NCBI GenBank assembly: GCA_013286495.1
Contig: JABDFQ010000002.1
Location: forward strand, 62,001-126,000
Length of the DNA stretch: 64,000 nucleotides
Direction of reading: 5' to 3'
DNA from: Gammaproteobacteria bacterium
GTDB lineage: Bacteria; Pseudomonadota; Gammaproteobacteria; DSM-16500
The position numbers were made by a program, and so were the translations under genes. The notes below the pieces were generated by a model. It was not told the origin of the DNA. It searched no databases and was given only the letters and a program-made list of their open reading frames with translations. This document shows, piece after piece, positions 52,499-62,772 of the stretch (within the stretch, counting starts at the first letter, position 1; each line of letters begins with the position of its first letter).

Positions 52499-53689
52499 AT
52501 GTATCTTGATCGCGAAAAAAAATTATATTTGCAACAAATAATTTTTCGTGCAGCTCATTTGCCTACTTTTCTTCTTCTTTTAGGCAGCGTTTTTATTGCA
52601 CTTTCTTATGTCGATAATTTCTTTTTTCTCACTGAATATAAATACTTGTTTGATATTACAGATAATGTGGGTGCTATTTTCATTGCGCTGGCTGTATTAA
52701 CTTTCATTTATTCCTGCCTGGTTTCCACATTTTTGCATTATGAAAGAAAATTTTATACCGACCATCATGTTGCTGCATTAATCCTTGCCAGCATTAGAAA
52801 AAGTTTACGCATCGTATTTTTGCTTGCCTTGATTAATATCGTGATTTCATTGAGTGGCATGACAAAATATTATCTCATCATGGCAAATAACATTATCAAT
52901 ATGATTATCATTGCTTCACTGGGATGGATTGCGATACAAATTCTTTATACATTTGATGCCATTGTTTTCAAGCAAGCATCCGATCACAATAACAAGGACT
53001 ATAAACGCGCGAAATCGCTTTATACCAAAACTCATATCATTCGTAATATTCTCACTGTCATTATTGTATTACTTACATTTGCAGCAATTTTAATGAGTTT
53101 TAAAAATGTGCGCAGCATTGGTATCAGCTTACTGGCCTCTGCTGGATTTTTAACAGCGATTATAGGTTTGGCTAGTCAGAAAGCTTTATTTTCGATGTTT
53201 TCCGGTTTGCAAATCGCCTTGTCACAACCAATAAAAATTGGCGATATCATCACGATTGAAAATGAAACTGGTGTCATCGAAGAAATAACTTTCAGTTATA
53301 TCAGAATAAAACTAAGTGACAGACGCCGCATGTTACTTCCCATTCAGCAATTTATGGAAAAACCTTTTTTAAATTGGTCGCATGATCCCGAAGGTATCAG
53401 CGGCAATATTACTTTGTTTATAGATTATCTTTTGCCAATTCAGCCATTGCGTGAGCATTTTGAAAAAATGCTGGGTGAATCGAAATACTGGGATGGAAAA
53501 ACTGGCAAATTACAAGTTGCCAATCTTGCGGAACGTTCAGTTGAATTGCATATCATGGTGAGTGCTGCAGATGAAGATAATCTTGGCGATTTGCGCGCTG
53601 AAATCAAGGAAAAAATTCTGGTATTCATACGCGAACATTATCCGGAATATTTCCCTGCATTTCGTTTTGATAGGCCTGCGACCTCTTGA
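52499..53689 (+). CDS. MscS-type mechanosensitive channel family protein
   Basis: A 396-residue membrane protein: five hydrophobic segments, the pore helix ISLLASAGFLTAIIGLASQKALFSMFSGLQIALSQP, then the beta domain IKIGDIITIENETGVIEEITFSYIRIKLSDRRRMLLPIQQF and a C-terminal alpha/beta vestibule. Pore helix and beta domain match the MscS/YnaI group. ATG at 52499 has AAGGA upstream. It probably releases osmolytes on hypo-osmotic shock. Confidence 0.88.
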   Translation: MYLDREKKLYLQQIIFRAAHLPTFLLLLGSVFIALSYVDNFFFLTEYKYLFDITDNVGAIFIALAVLTFIYSCLVSTFLHYERKFYTDHHVAALILASIRKSLRIVFLLALINIVISLSGMTKYYLIMANNIINMIIIASLGWIAIQILYTFDAIVFKQASDHNNKDYKRAKSLYTKTHIIRNILTVIIVLLTFAAILMSFKNVRSIGISLLASAGFLTAIIGLASQKALFSMFSGLQIALSQPIKIGDIITIENETGVIEEITFSYIRIKLSDRRRMLLPIQQFMEKPFLNWSHDPEGISGNITLFIDYLLPIQPLREHFEKMLGESKYWDGKTGKLQVANLAERSVELHIMVSAADEDNLGDLRAEIKEKILVFIREHYPEYFPAFRFDRPATS

Positions 53690-53692
53690 CAC

Positions 53693-54526
53693 CTAAACGA
53701 TATGCAATTGAAACAGACTAATAATAATTTCCACCGCGATCAAAATGATAATGATACTTTCCAGCAAACTGGAATGACGATGCTGCACCTGACTATTTAA
53801 AATATCGAGTAATTCCTGCAAGACATCGAGTTTTTGATTGAGTGCCATGACACGACCTGGAATATCCAGATATTTTTTTGTCATGATGTAATAAGGTTCC
53901 AGTGATGGATTACGCCAGAAATATTCTGGTACATCGAGATATTCGATATTCAAATTAATCGAACTACGCGCAATGAATATTTCTCCAATGCGTTTGAAAA
54001 TGGCACGACGTGATAATGAAATTGAACCGCGTGAAGCAATTTCCTGTGGTAATTGACTATTGGTACGAATTGCAACCTGCAATGCTTCTTCAAATGCTTC
54101 CAGTTTAATGGATTGCGCAAGACCATAGGATATAGCCAGTTTGATTTGCGAATCTTCAGAATCCAGTGTAATGATATCGACACGTAATTTTTCATGCGAA
54201 TCGATTGTGGTTTCCTGTCCATACTGATAATAAAAATGATCGCTTTCCAGATGTGATGTTACCTGAGTGGAAAATTCCCTTGTGATTTCTTCCAGCAATT
54301 TATCTTCGAATTTTTTCTTGAATCCCCAGCAAACAAAACAACCATGATTGAAAAAGAAAATATCGCCGGGACGTTTTAAATTGGTTACATGCAAAACATC
54401 GCGTAATAATCGCGTGAAATAACCTTTTTTACGGAAGTAATTGGAAAGACCAAGCAAGTCATAACTTCCTGCTGTGCAAAATGACACACAGCGTAGTAAT
54501 GAACGTAATTCCCTGGAGTCATTCAT
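53693..54526 (-). CDS. RMD1/YagE-family (DUF155) protein
   Basis: A 277-residue protein with a soluble domain and one C-terminal membrane segment (SLLESIIIILIAVEIIISLF). DUF155 features: GDIFFFNHGCFVCWGFKKKFEDKLLEEI, KLAISYGLAQSIKLEAFEEAL, and the long helix RHSSLLE before the anchor. Yeast and human relatives (Rmd1, RMND1) are mitochondrial membrane proteins. The bacterial role is unknown. It is convergent with the MscS-like gene, three bases apart. Confidence 0.87.
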   Translation of the reverse strand: MNDSRELRSLLRCVSFCTAGSYDLLGLSNYFRKKGYFTRLLRDVLHVTNLKRPGDIFFFNHGCFVCWGFKKKFEDKLLEEITREFSTQVTSHLESDHFYYQYGQETTIDSHEKLRVDIITLDSEDSQIKLAISYGLAQSIKLEAFEEALQVAIRTNSQLPQEIASRGSISLSRRAIFKRIGEIFIARSSINLNIEYLDVPEYFWRNPSLEPYYIMTKKYLDIPGRVMALNQKLDVLQELLDILNSQVQHRHSSLLESIIIILIAVEIIISLFQLHIV

Positions 54527-54574
54527 AGGTCACACAAGATGATTTATTTATCTAATAGGATAACATAATCGATG

Positions 54575-55027
54575 TTAACGTTTATTCCTAAAGAAATCTG
54601 TTAACAAACCACCACACGCATCAGCCAGCAAATTACCTTTATATTCAATGCGATGATTCAGAAACCCCTGATCCAGGAATTTTGCCTGACTTGCAAGCAC
54701 TCCTGTACGTGGATCACTTGCCCCATAAACCAGACGTTTGATACGCGCATGCACCATTGCACCTGCACACATCATGCAAGGTTCCAGCGTGACGTATAAG
54801 GTTGTATTTAATAAACGATAATTGTGAAACACTTGCGCAGCTTTGCGTAACACTACCATTTCCGCATGTGCGGATGGATCATGCGTAGAGATAGGACAAT
54901 TATATCCTTCAGCAATTAATTCATCTTCATGCACCAGCACTGCACCAACTGGCACTTCTCCCGCACGTTTTGCAGCTTCTGCTTGCTGCAAGGCTTTTTG
55001 CATCCAGTATTCATCACGTGTATTCAT
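54575..55027 (-). CDS. tadA: tRNA-specific adenosine deaminase
   Basis: TadA converts A34 of tRNA-Arg(ACG) to inosine. Zinc-site motifs HAEMV (His and catalytic Glu) and PCMMCAGAM (two Cys) are present, as are GEVPVGAVLV and RLVYGASDPRTG. The 150-residue form from ATG 55027 overlaps the guaA stop (TAATG), so translation is coupled; ATG 55036 is an alternative. Confidence 0.94.
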   Translation of the reverse strand: MNTRDEYWMQKALQQAEAAKRAGEVPVGAVLVHEDELIAEGYNCPISTHDPSAHAEMVVLRKAAQVFHNYRLLNTTLYVTLEPCMMCAGAMVHARIKRLVYGASDPRTGVLASQAKFLDQGFLNHRIEYKGNLLADACGGLLTDFFRNKR

Positions 55028-56598
55028 TATTCCCACTCAATAGTTGCCGGTGGTTTACTGGAAATATCATAAGTTACACGTGAGATACCTGGCACTTCAT
55101 TAATAATACGATTGGAAACAGTTTCCAGAAATTCGTAAGGTAAACGCGCCCAGTGTGCTGTCATAAAATCCACCGTTTCAACAGCGCGCAATGCAATGAC
55201 ATGATCATAATGCCTCGCATCACCAATAACACCAACGGATTTTACGGGTAAAAATACTGCGAATGCCTGACTGACTTTATGATAAAGCCTGGTGTTATGT
55301 AATTCTTCTATCAAAATCGCATCAGCTAAACGTAATTTTTCGATATATTCTTTTTTTATTTCACCAAGAATTCGCACGCCTAAACCAGGACCTGGAAAAG
55401 GATGTCGATACAGTAATTCGTATGGCAATCCTAATTCAAGACCAATTTTCCTGACTTCATCCTTGAATAATTCACGCAAGGGTTCTACCAGTTTCAATTG
55501 CATTTCTTCAGGCAAACCACCCACGTTATGATGCGATTTGATAACATGTGTACCGCCTGATTTTATCGCTGCAGATTCAATGACATCAGAATAAATCGTA
55601 CCTTGTGCAAGAAATTTTATATTGGCAAGTTTTGCAGCCTGTTCATCGAAGACATCAATAAAGGTTTTACCAATAATTTTGCGCTTGCGTTCTGGATCAG
55701 ATTCATTTGCCAATGCCTGATAAAATTTTTCCTGCGCATTCACAGAAATTAATTTTATTCCAAAATGTTTTGCGAATAACGACTGAATTTCATCTGCTTC
55801 ATTCAAACGCAATAAACCAGTATCTACAAATACACATGTCAATTGATCGCCAATGGCTTTATGTAATAACAATGCAGCAACGGAGGAATCCACACCACCC
55901 GATAATCCCAGCATGACATTATCATTGCCCACTTGTTTACGAATGGATTCAATCTGTTCTTCAATAATATTTTTTGCTGTCCAGTTGCGCTGACATTTGC
56001 AAATATCAAGAATAAATCTTTCCATGATGCGCATGCCCTGACGTGTGTGTGACACTTCGGGATGAAATTGCAATCCATAAAAATGTCGTGATTCATCTGC
56101 CATTGCTGTGATAGCGCAATTTTCTGTACTCGCAATGGTTTTGAAATTTTCTGGCAACTCACTGACTTGATCGCCATGACTCATCCATACATCGAGTAAT
56201 ACTTTTCCATTATCAGCAATGCGATCTTCAATATGCGTGAACAAGATGGATGTTTGTGGAATTTCCATTTCAGCATAACCAAATTCACGTTTTTCACCGG
56301 GAATTACCTTGCCGCCTAATTGTTGCGCCATGGTTTGCATGCCATAACAAATGCCGAGTACAGGAATTCCCAAAGTAAATACGCATGCAGGTGCGCGTGG
56401 TGTTGATGCATTCGTGACACTTTCAGGTCCGCCAGAAAGTATGATGCCGGATGGTGCAAATTCTTTTATTTGCTGATCAGTAAAATGATAAGGATGAATT
56501 TCACAATACACACCAATTTCACGAATGCGTCTCGCGATTAATTGTGTGTATTGAGAGCCAAAATCAAGTATTAAAATGCGTTGTGCGTGTATGTTCAT
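55027..56598 (-). CDS. guaA: GMP synthase (glutamine-hydrolysing)
   Basis: GuaA converts XMP to GMP with ATP and glutamine. The 523-residue protein has the class I glutaminase domain ([32 protein letters not shown] with catalytic Cys, [11 protein letters not shown]) and the ATP pyrophosphatase domain ([15 protein letters not shown]), ending IEWE. It follows guaB, but a 300-bp palindromic element lies between them. tadA is coupled downstream. Confidence 0.97.
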   Translation of the reverse strand: MNIHAQRILILDFGSQYTQLIARRIREIGVYCEIHPYHFTDQQIKEFAPSGIILSGGPESVTNASTPRAPACVFTLGIPVLGICYGMQTMAQQLGGKVIPGEKREFGYAEMEIPQTSILFTHIEDRIADNGKVLLDVWMSHGDQVSELPENFKTIASTENCAITAMADESRHFYGLQFHPEVSHTRQGMRIMERFILDICKCQRNWTAKNIIEEQIESIRKQVGNDNVMLGLSGGVDSSVAALLLHKAIGDQLTCVFVDTGLLRLNEADEIQSLFAKHFGIKLISVNAQEKFYQALANESDPERKRKIIGKTFIDVFDEQAAKLANIKFLAQGTIYSDVIESAAIKSGGTHVIKSHHNVGGLPEEMQLKLVEPLRELFKDEVRKIGLELGLPYELLYRHPFPGPGLGVRILGEIKKEYIEKLRLADAILIEELHNTRLYHKVSQAFAVFLPVKSVGVIGDARHYDHVIALRAVETVDFMTAHWARLPYEFLETVSNRIINEVPGISRVTYDISSKPPATIEWE

Positions 56599-56631
56599 CG
56601 TCGTACCTAAATTATTTAAAAGGTGTTTTAA

Positions 56632-56939
56632 AAAAACAGGCTGCTGGAAACAGCAAGTTCGTCATTGCGAGTGCTTTTAGTTGCGATTCGTCATTGCGAG
56701 GCGCTTTTCAGCCGAAGCAATCCAGTCTTGGCAGGTGTTTGTGTATATTTGCAAATAAAGCGCAGGAGGCCGGAGGCCGACGAGCCATTGCGAATATACA
56801 CAAACACCTGCCAAGACTGGATTGCTTCGGCTGAAAAGCGCCTCGCAATGACGAATCGCAACTAAAAGCACTCGCAATGACGAATCGCAACCAAAAGCAC
56901 TCGCAATGACGAACTTGCTGTTTCCAGCAGCCCGTTTTT
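56632..56939. repeat. Nested palindrome between guaB and guaA, with an extra tandem unit
   Basis: Arms run 56632-56757 and 56786-56939 around the shared AGGCCGGAGGCCGACGAG loop. Layers from outside: CTGCTGGAAACAGCAAG, GTCATTGCGAGTGCTTTTAG, TTGCGATTCGTCATTGCGAG, GCGCTTTTCAGCCGAAGCAATCCAG and the TGTTTGTGTATATT inner arm. The right arm has one additional 29-base unit (56882-56910; CGCAACCAAAAGCACTCG) absent on the left. This element occupies nearly the whole guaB-guaA spacer 56599-56958. Confidence 0.92.
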
Positions 56940-56958
56940 CTAAAACGCTATTTTAATT

Positions 56959-58783
<1,825 letters not shown>

Positions 58784-58901
58784 ACAACAACAAACATCAT
58801 CAACAAACAGGGCTTAAAAATTAACCGGTCATTATACACAGAATTTTCTGAAACTCTATAGATGATGAAAACTCCCATAACGAATGATATGATGCCGCCT
58901 T

Positions 58902-60248
58902 ATGCAATCCACTGACATACAACAAGATATTTACACCGTCAGCCGCCTGAATAGTGAGGTGCGCCTGCTGCTGGAAGAAGGTTTTGCGCAAATCTGGATA
59001 GAAGGTGAAATATCCAATTTTGCAGCACCAGGCTCCGGTCACTGGTATTTTTCCCTTAAGGATGCTGGTGCTCAGGTGCGTTGTGCCATGTTTCGCGGTG
59101 GTCAGCGCAATCTCGGATTTATACCGAGAGATGGCATGCATGTGCTGATTCGGGCGCGTGCGAGTCTTTATCCCAATCGAGGTGAATTTCAATTAATTGC
59201 GGAAATCATGGAAGAACGTGGCGAAGGCAAATTGCGCCGTGCTTACGAATTATTACGAAAAAAACTGGAAATGGCTGGATTATTTGCTCCAGCCCACAAA
59301 AAACCTCTGCCACAATTTCCAAAATGTATTGGCGTCATAACATCTGCAACCGGTGCTGCCATTCGCGATATTCTCACCGTATTAAAACGTCGTCACGCTT
59401 CTGTCCCTGTAATTATTTATCCGACATTAGTACAAGGTGAAACAGCCGCGCCTGCTATTGTCAAAGCCATACAGGCTGCCAATCGCCGCAAGGAATGTGA
59501 TGTATTAATCGTTGCACGCGGTGGTGGTTCGCTTGAAGATTTATGGCCATTTAATGAAGAAATAGTTGCGCATGCCATTTATGCCAGTGAATTACCGATT
59601 ATCAGTGGTGTTGGACATGAAGTTGATTTTACGATTGCAGATTATGTTGCAGACTTGCGTGCTGCCACTCCTTCTGCTGCTGCAGAATTATCCGCCCCTG
59701 ATTGTGGTGAATTATTACAGGCATTAATACGACAAAAACAGCAAATCTGGCGATTGATCAAAACCAAACTTGCAGCCAGTAAACAGCAGATTGAATGGAC
59801 ACAAAAACATTTGCTGCAATTACATCCGAAACGACGTTTGCTGGAAAAAATGCAACGCCTGGATTTTTGCGAACAAACATTAGTGCAATTGCAAAAACAT
59901 TTTTTAAATAAATTACAAACGAAAGTAAAAGATTGTGAATCCAGATTACATCGCGTTACACCCTTGCACCGCATTCAATCCCTGCAACATCAGGTGCATG
60001 TACAACAACAGAAATTAATCTCACTGATGACAACAAAATTAATCCAAAAACAGACACAATTGGTCAATGTCTCAGGGAAACTGGATGGCATCAGTCCGCT
60101 TGCCACCTTGCAACGCGGTTATGCGATCGCCTCTACCGCACAGCAAAAAATCGTGCGCGCGGCCTTCGATGTTAAAGCCGGTGATAAGCTTAAAATACGC
60201 ATAATGCAGGGTGAAATTGACTGTATTGTAGAAAAAACAAGTGCTTAA
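58902..60248 (+). CDS. xseA: Exodeoxyribonuclease VII large subunit
   Basis: A 448-residue subunit of the ssDNA exonuclease ExoVII. N-terminal OB fold (YTVSRLNSEVRLLLEEGFAQIWIEGEISNF; GHWYFSLKDAGAQVRCAMFRG), catalytic core (VITSATGAAIRDILTVLKRRH, VARGGGSLEDLWPFNEE, SGVGHEVDFTIADYVADLRAATPSAAAEL), coiled coil and the C-terminal LQRGYAI segment. Normal length. The small subunit xseB is not in the window. Confidence 0.95.
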   Translation: MQSTDIQQDIYTVSRLNSEVRLLLEEGFAQIWIEGEISNFAAPGSGHWYFSLKDAGAQVRCAMFRGGQRNLGFIPRDGMHVLIRARASLYPNRGEFQLIAEIMEERGEGKLRRAYELLRKKLEMAGLFAPAHKKPLPQFPKCIGVITSATGAAIRDILTVLKRRHASVPVIIYPTLVQGETAAPAIVKAIQAANRRKECDVLIVARGGGSLEDLWPFNEEIVAHAIYASELPIISGVGHEVDFTIADYVADLRAATPSAAAELSAPDCGELLQALIRQKQQIWRLIKTKLAASKQQIEWTQKHLLQLHPKRRLLEKMQRLDFCEQTLVQLQKHFLNKLQTKVKDCESRLHRVTPLHRIQSLQHQVHVQQQKLISLMTTKLIQKQTQLVNVSGKLDGISPLATLQRGYAIASTAQQKIVRAAFDVKAGDKLKIRIMQGEIDCIVEKTSA

Positions 60249-60332
60249 AAGTTAAGATTGTCTTAATGTATTTTGCAAAAAATTGATTATAATTAGCACA
60301 CTATTTCTATAACACACAAAACGAGAGATTCT

Positions 60333-62315
60333 ATGCAATCCTTTAGCTATTTTAAATGCAAACGTCAAATCACAGATAAAAAGATAAACGTACTTGTGAA
60401 TGATCTGGAAATTGAGAATCCACCTCATCCACATGATGCGATCGTGGCGTGCAATAAAGCGATTGATGAAGAAAAAAAAGCAAGATATGGAATATTTCTA
60501 AAACATATTAATAACATGTTAGAGAAAGAAAATAAAAAGCCGATAACAATAACGGACTTGGTAGATGTATTAACTTATTACAACACTCCTAATGATGTCA
60601 GTGAAAAATATCGCTGGATAATCGATGAATTAAAGCGTCTGCTAGCAACTCCAAGCAGCGAATTATTTAAACGAATCGTAGAAAACAAAAAATTTTCCTG
60701 GAATGAATCACAACCTCTGCAACCTTTTACAGCACCAAATAATCAGGTAAATTTTAGTTTTACCGTTGATGAATATACTGGTGGCACCTCAATAGCAAAT
60801 GATCGTGAAAAAGATGAAGATAGATTTCTTGCTGGTTCGCACGATGCATCGATTGCCATTGATTATAGTCCTGTGCTTTCGCAAACCATCGCAGAATTAT
60901 CAAGCCTGGTAAATAAATATAAAATTGCTCGCAACCAGGGTTCATGTTTCATTGCGAATGTTATTTTACAAGGTAAGATTTACACAGCTAATCTTGGTGA
61001 CAGCACCACTTTCCTCGTCACAATTGATGAAGAACAAAAAAAGCGTGCAGCCAAATTATTAAATTCCCTGCACAATACTGATAACCAGGATGAATGTAAA
61101 AAGGTCCTGGAAAGAGGCGGTTATATTACTTATGCTGGTCATCATCCGCGCGTAAATGGCCATTTAGCCGTTACACGAGCATTGGGTGACACGGAAGACA
61201 GAAACTGGAAAGGTCATCCAGTTATTTCCAATGAACCTGAAACAATCATCACAGAAATTCCAAAAAAAGGAATATCATTTCTCATCACCGCATGTGATGG
61301 TATGACTGAAAATAATGTCTTAACCAAAGAAAAGATCGCGCAGATTGTCGTTGAAAACAGAAACAAAACTCCGGAACAAATTGCAAAAATTCTTGCTCTT
61401 TCGGCTTATACAAAATCTGGCGACAATATTATTGTGGAGGTAACCAAACTTTCCGATATTCCCGATAATAAAATCGTGTATACCGGTGTATTTGACGGTC
61501 ATGGTGGTGATGTAATTTCTGAATTGGTTTATCAAAACTTTGATCCTGTTTTTCTGAAATTAAAAGCCAAATATGAATTCATGCAAACTCTGCGTGAAGA
61601 ATTGAAAAAGCTCGATGAAAATGATCCACATAATAAAGGCATTAGAAATATTGCAAAACTGGCCAAAAATCCACTCGCAACCATGGATCAAATTGTGCAG
61701 GAATGCAAATTACACACAGGCAATTTTACAGCGCAAATGAAACATTCCATATTTGCCAGCCTGGTAGAACGCACTGATGCAGCTGATGCGCTATATCATG
61801 CACTAGCGAATATTGAAAAAATTTATGCGATATTTCCTGATATTACAAATCTGAAACAACTGATGATTGCAGATCAAAAATGCAATCGGTTAATGATGAT
61901 TCAGGAAGAAATGAATCGCTTGAGCATGAATGATGGACATTATATGTATAACAACAATGGTACGGCTCTTTACAAGAATTCTGAAGCTCCACAAGACAAG
62001 GTGAAGGCAAGAAATAAGCGTATTGCATATAAATTGAATTATGATGCGATTCGTAATGAAAAAAATCCTGACATCGAATTAGAAGACATATGCAACAAGG
62101 TAAGCGAGCAAAAAGTTGGTGGACTTAATAACATTACAAATGTAGGACAAGTTCTCGCCGATAAACGTGGTATCGCAAATGCTACTTCCAAAAACAAGCT
62201 GGATAAATTAACCCTCGCTCCGAAGGTAGAAAATATGCTGGTTGATCTTGGGATTCATAATGGGAAAGAAATTGTGAATATAGAGAAAAAAACCCGTAGT
62301 AGTTCGTCAATCTAA
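60333..62315 (+). CDS. PP2C-like phosphatase with circularly permuted motif order, effector-like
   Basis: A 660-residue protein after a GAGAG ribosome site, no signal peptide. The catalytic motifs of metal-dependent Ser/Thr phosphatases are all present: DED (161-163), YTANLGDST (218-225), GHLAVTRALGD (276-286), FLITACDGM (316-324), SGDNIIVEV (362-370). However, VYTGVFDGHGGDV (382-394), which normally lies between the first two, comes last. This is a circular permutation of the fold. The N-terminal 140 residues and C-terminal 240 residues (helical, ending TRSSSSI) match nothing I know. Probably active as all metal aspartates are kept; a secreted effector role is inferred. Confidence 0.75.
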   Translation: MQSFSYFKCKRQITDKKINVLVNDLEIENPPHPHDAIVACNKAIDEEKKARYGIFLKHINNMLEKENKKPITITDLVDVLTYYNTPNDVSEKYRWIIDELKRLLATPSSELFKRIVENKKFSWNESQPLQPFTAPNNQVNFSFTVDEYTGGTSIANDREKDEDRFLAGSHDASIAIDYSPVLSQTIAELSSLVNKYKIARNQGSCFIANVILQGKIYTANLGDSTTFLVTIDEEQKKRAAKLLNSLHNTDNQDECKKVLERGGYITYAGHHPRVNGHLAVTRALGDTEDRNWKGHPVISNEPETIITEIPKKGISFLITACDGMTENNVLTKEKIAQIVVENRNKTPEQIAKILALSAYTKSGDNIIVEVTKLSDIPDNKIVYTGVFDGHGGDVISELVYQNFDPVFLKLKAKYEFMQTLREELKKLDENDPHNKGIRNIAKLAKNPLATMDQIVQECKLHTGNFTAQMKHSIFASLVERTDAADALYHALANIEKIYAIFPDITNLKQLMIADQKCNRLMMIQEEMNRLSMNDGHYMYNNNGTALYKNSEAPQDKVKARNKRIAYKLNYDAIRNEKNPDIELEDICNKVSEQKVGGLNNITNVGQVLADKRGIANATSKNKLDKLTLAPKVENMLVDLGIHNGKEIVNIEKKTRSSSSI

Positions 62316-62388
62316 TTAGCTGTGTAGGTTGCTGAGCATTTCGGCATGCAGCAGGTCTATCATTGCTGCGAACGGTTGTCATTCACGC

Positions 62389-62425
62389 GAAGGCGGGAAC
62401 CCATCCAAAATAGGTTCCCGCCTTC
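62389..62425. terminator. GC-rich hairpin between convergent genes
   Basis: GAAGGCGGGAACC (62389-62401) and GGTTCCCGCCTTC (62413-62425) are a perfect 13-bp inverted repeat with an 11-base loop. It lacks a T run but lies between convergent genes. The sequence resembles the common dispersed motif GCGAAGGCGGGAAYCCA and so may be a REP-like unit. Confidence 0.6.
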
Positions 62426-62437
62426 ACAAAACTAAAA

Positions 62438-62725
62438 CTATCCCTGAATCAACACAGGTTTCATTGCAGTAACAACGGGTGGATTGGCGATCATCTTATC
62501 TGTTTCAGTGATCTGATCAAGAGTCGAAATTAAGCCAGCAAGTCTTTCTGCATGCAATTCACGCTGAATTTTCATTGAAGCATTTTCATCGTTCAATTGT
62601 TTATTTGCCAGAACCAATTCCTGAATCCTGTGATGTGACTCTTCAATTTCAGCCAGTAACATCATCATTTTTTCATCGAGCTTTTGCAGTTTTTCTTCCA
62701 GCTTTTGTAGCAGATTGTCAGACAT
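62438..62725 (-). CDS. Coiled-coil protein, ZapB-like
   Basis: A 95-residue protein, AAAAGGA ribosome site. Residues 1-70 form a continuous heptad coiled coil (LLQKLEEKLQKLDEKMMMLLAEIEESHHRIQELVLANKQL), resembling ZapB/TIGR02449 division-associated proteins. The remaining tail is Pro/Val-rich. There is no zapA next to it, so the assignment is tentative. Confidence 0.55.
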   Translation of the reverse strand: MSDNLLQKLEEKLQKLDEKMMMLLAEIEESHHRIQELVLANKQLNDENASMKIQRELHAERLAGLISTLDQITETDKMIANPPVVTAMKPVLIQG

Positions 62726-62772
62726 GCGTCGTTCCTTTTAAGTAACAAATTCAAAACCGGGTATTATCTTAT

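Noticed and set aside
56665-56890. Several 60-96 codon frames in the guaB-guaA spacer, similar on both strands
   Set aside because: They arise because the palindrome gives nearly the same reading on either strand; translations are not protein-like. The same holds for 58426-58861 and 43181-43525.
56644-56925. Possible CRISPR array (repeated GTCATTGCGAG units)
   Set aside because: Units are inverted and adjacent, not regularly spaced direct repeats with unique spacers, and there are no cas genes.
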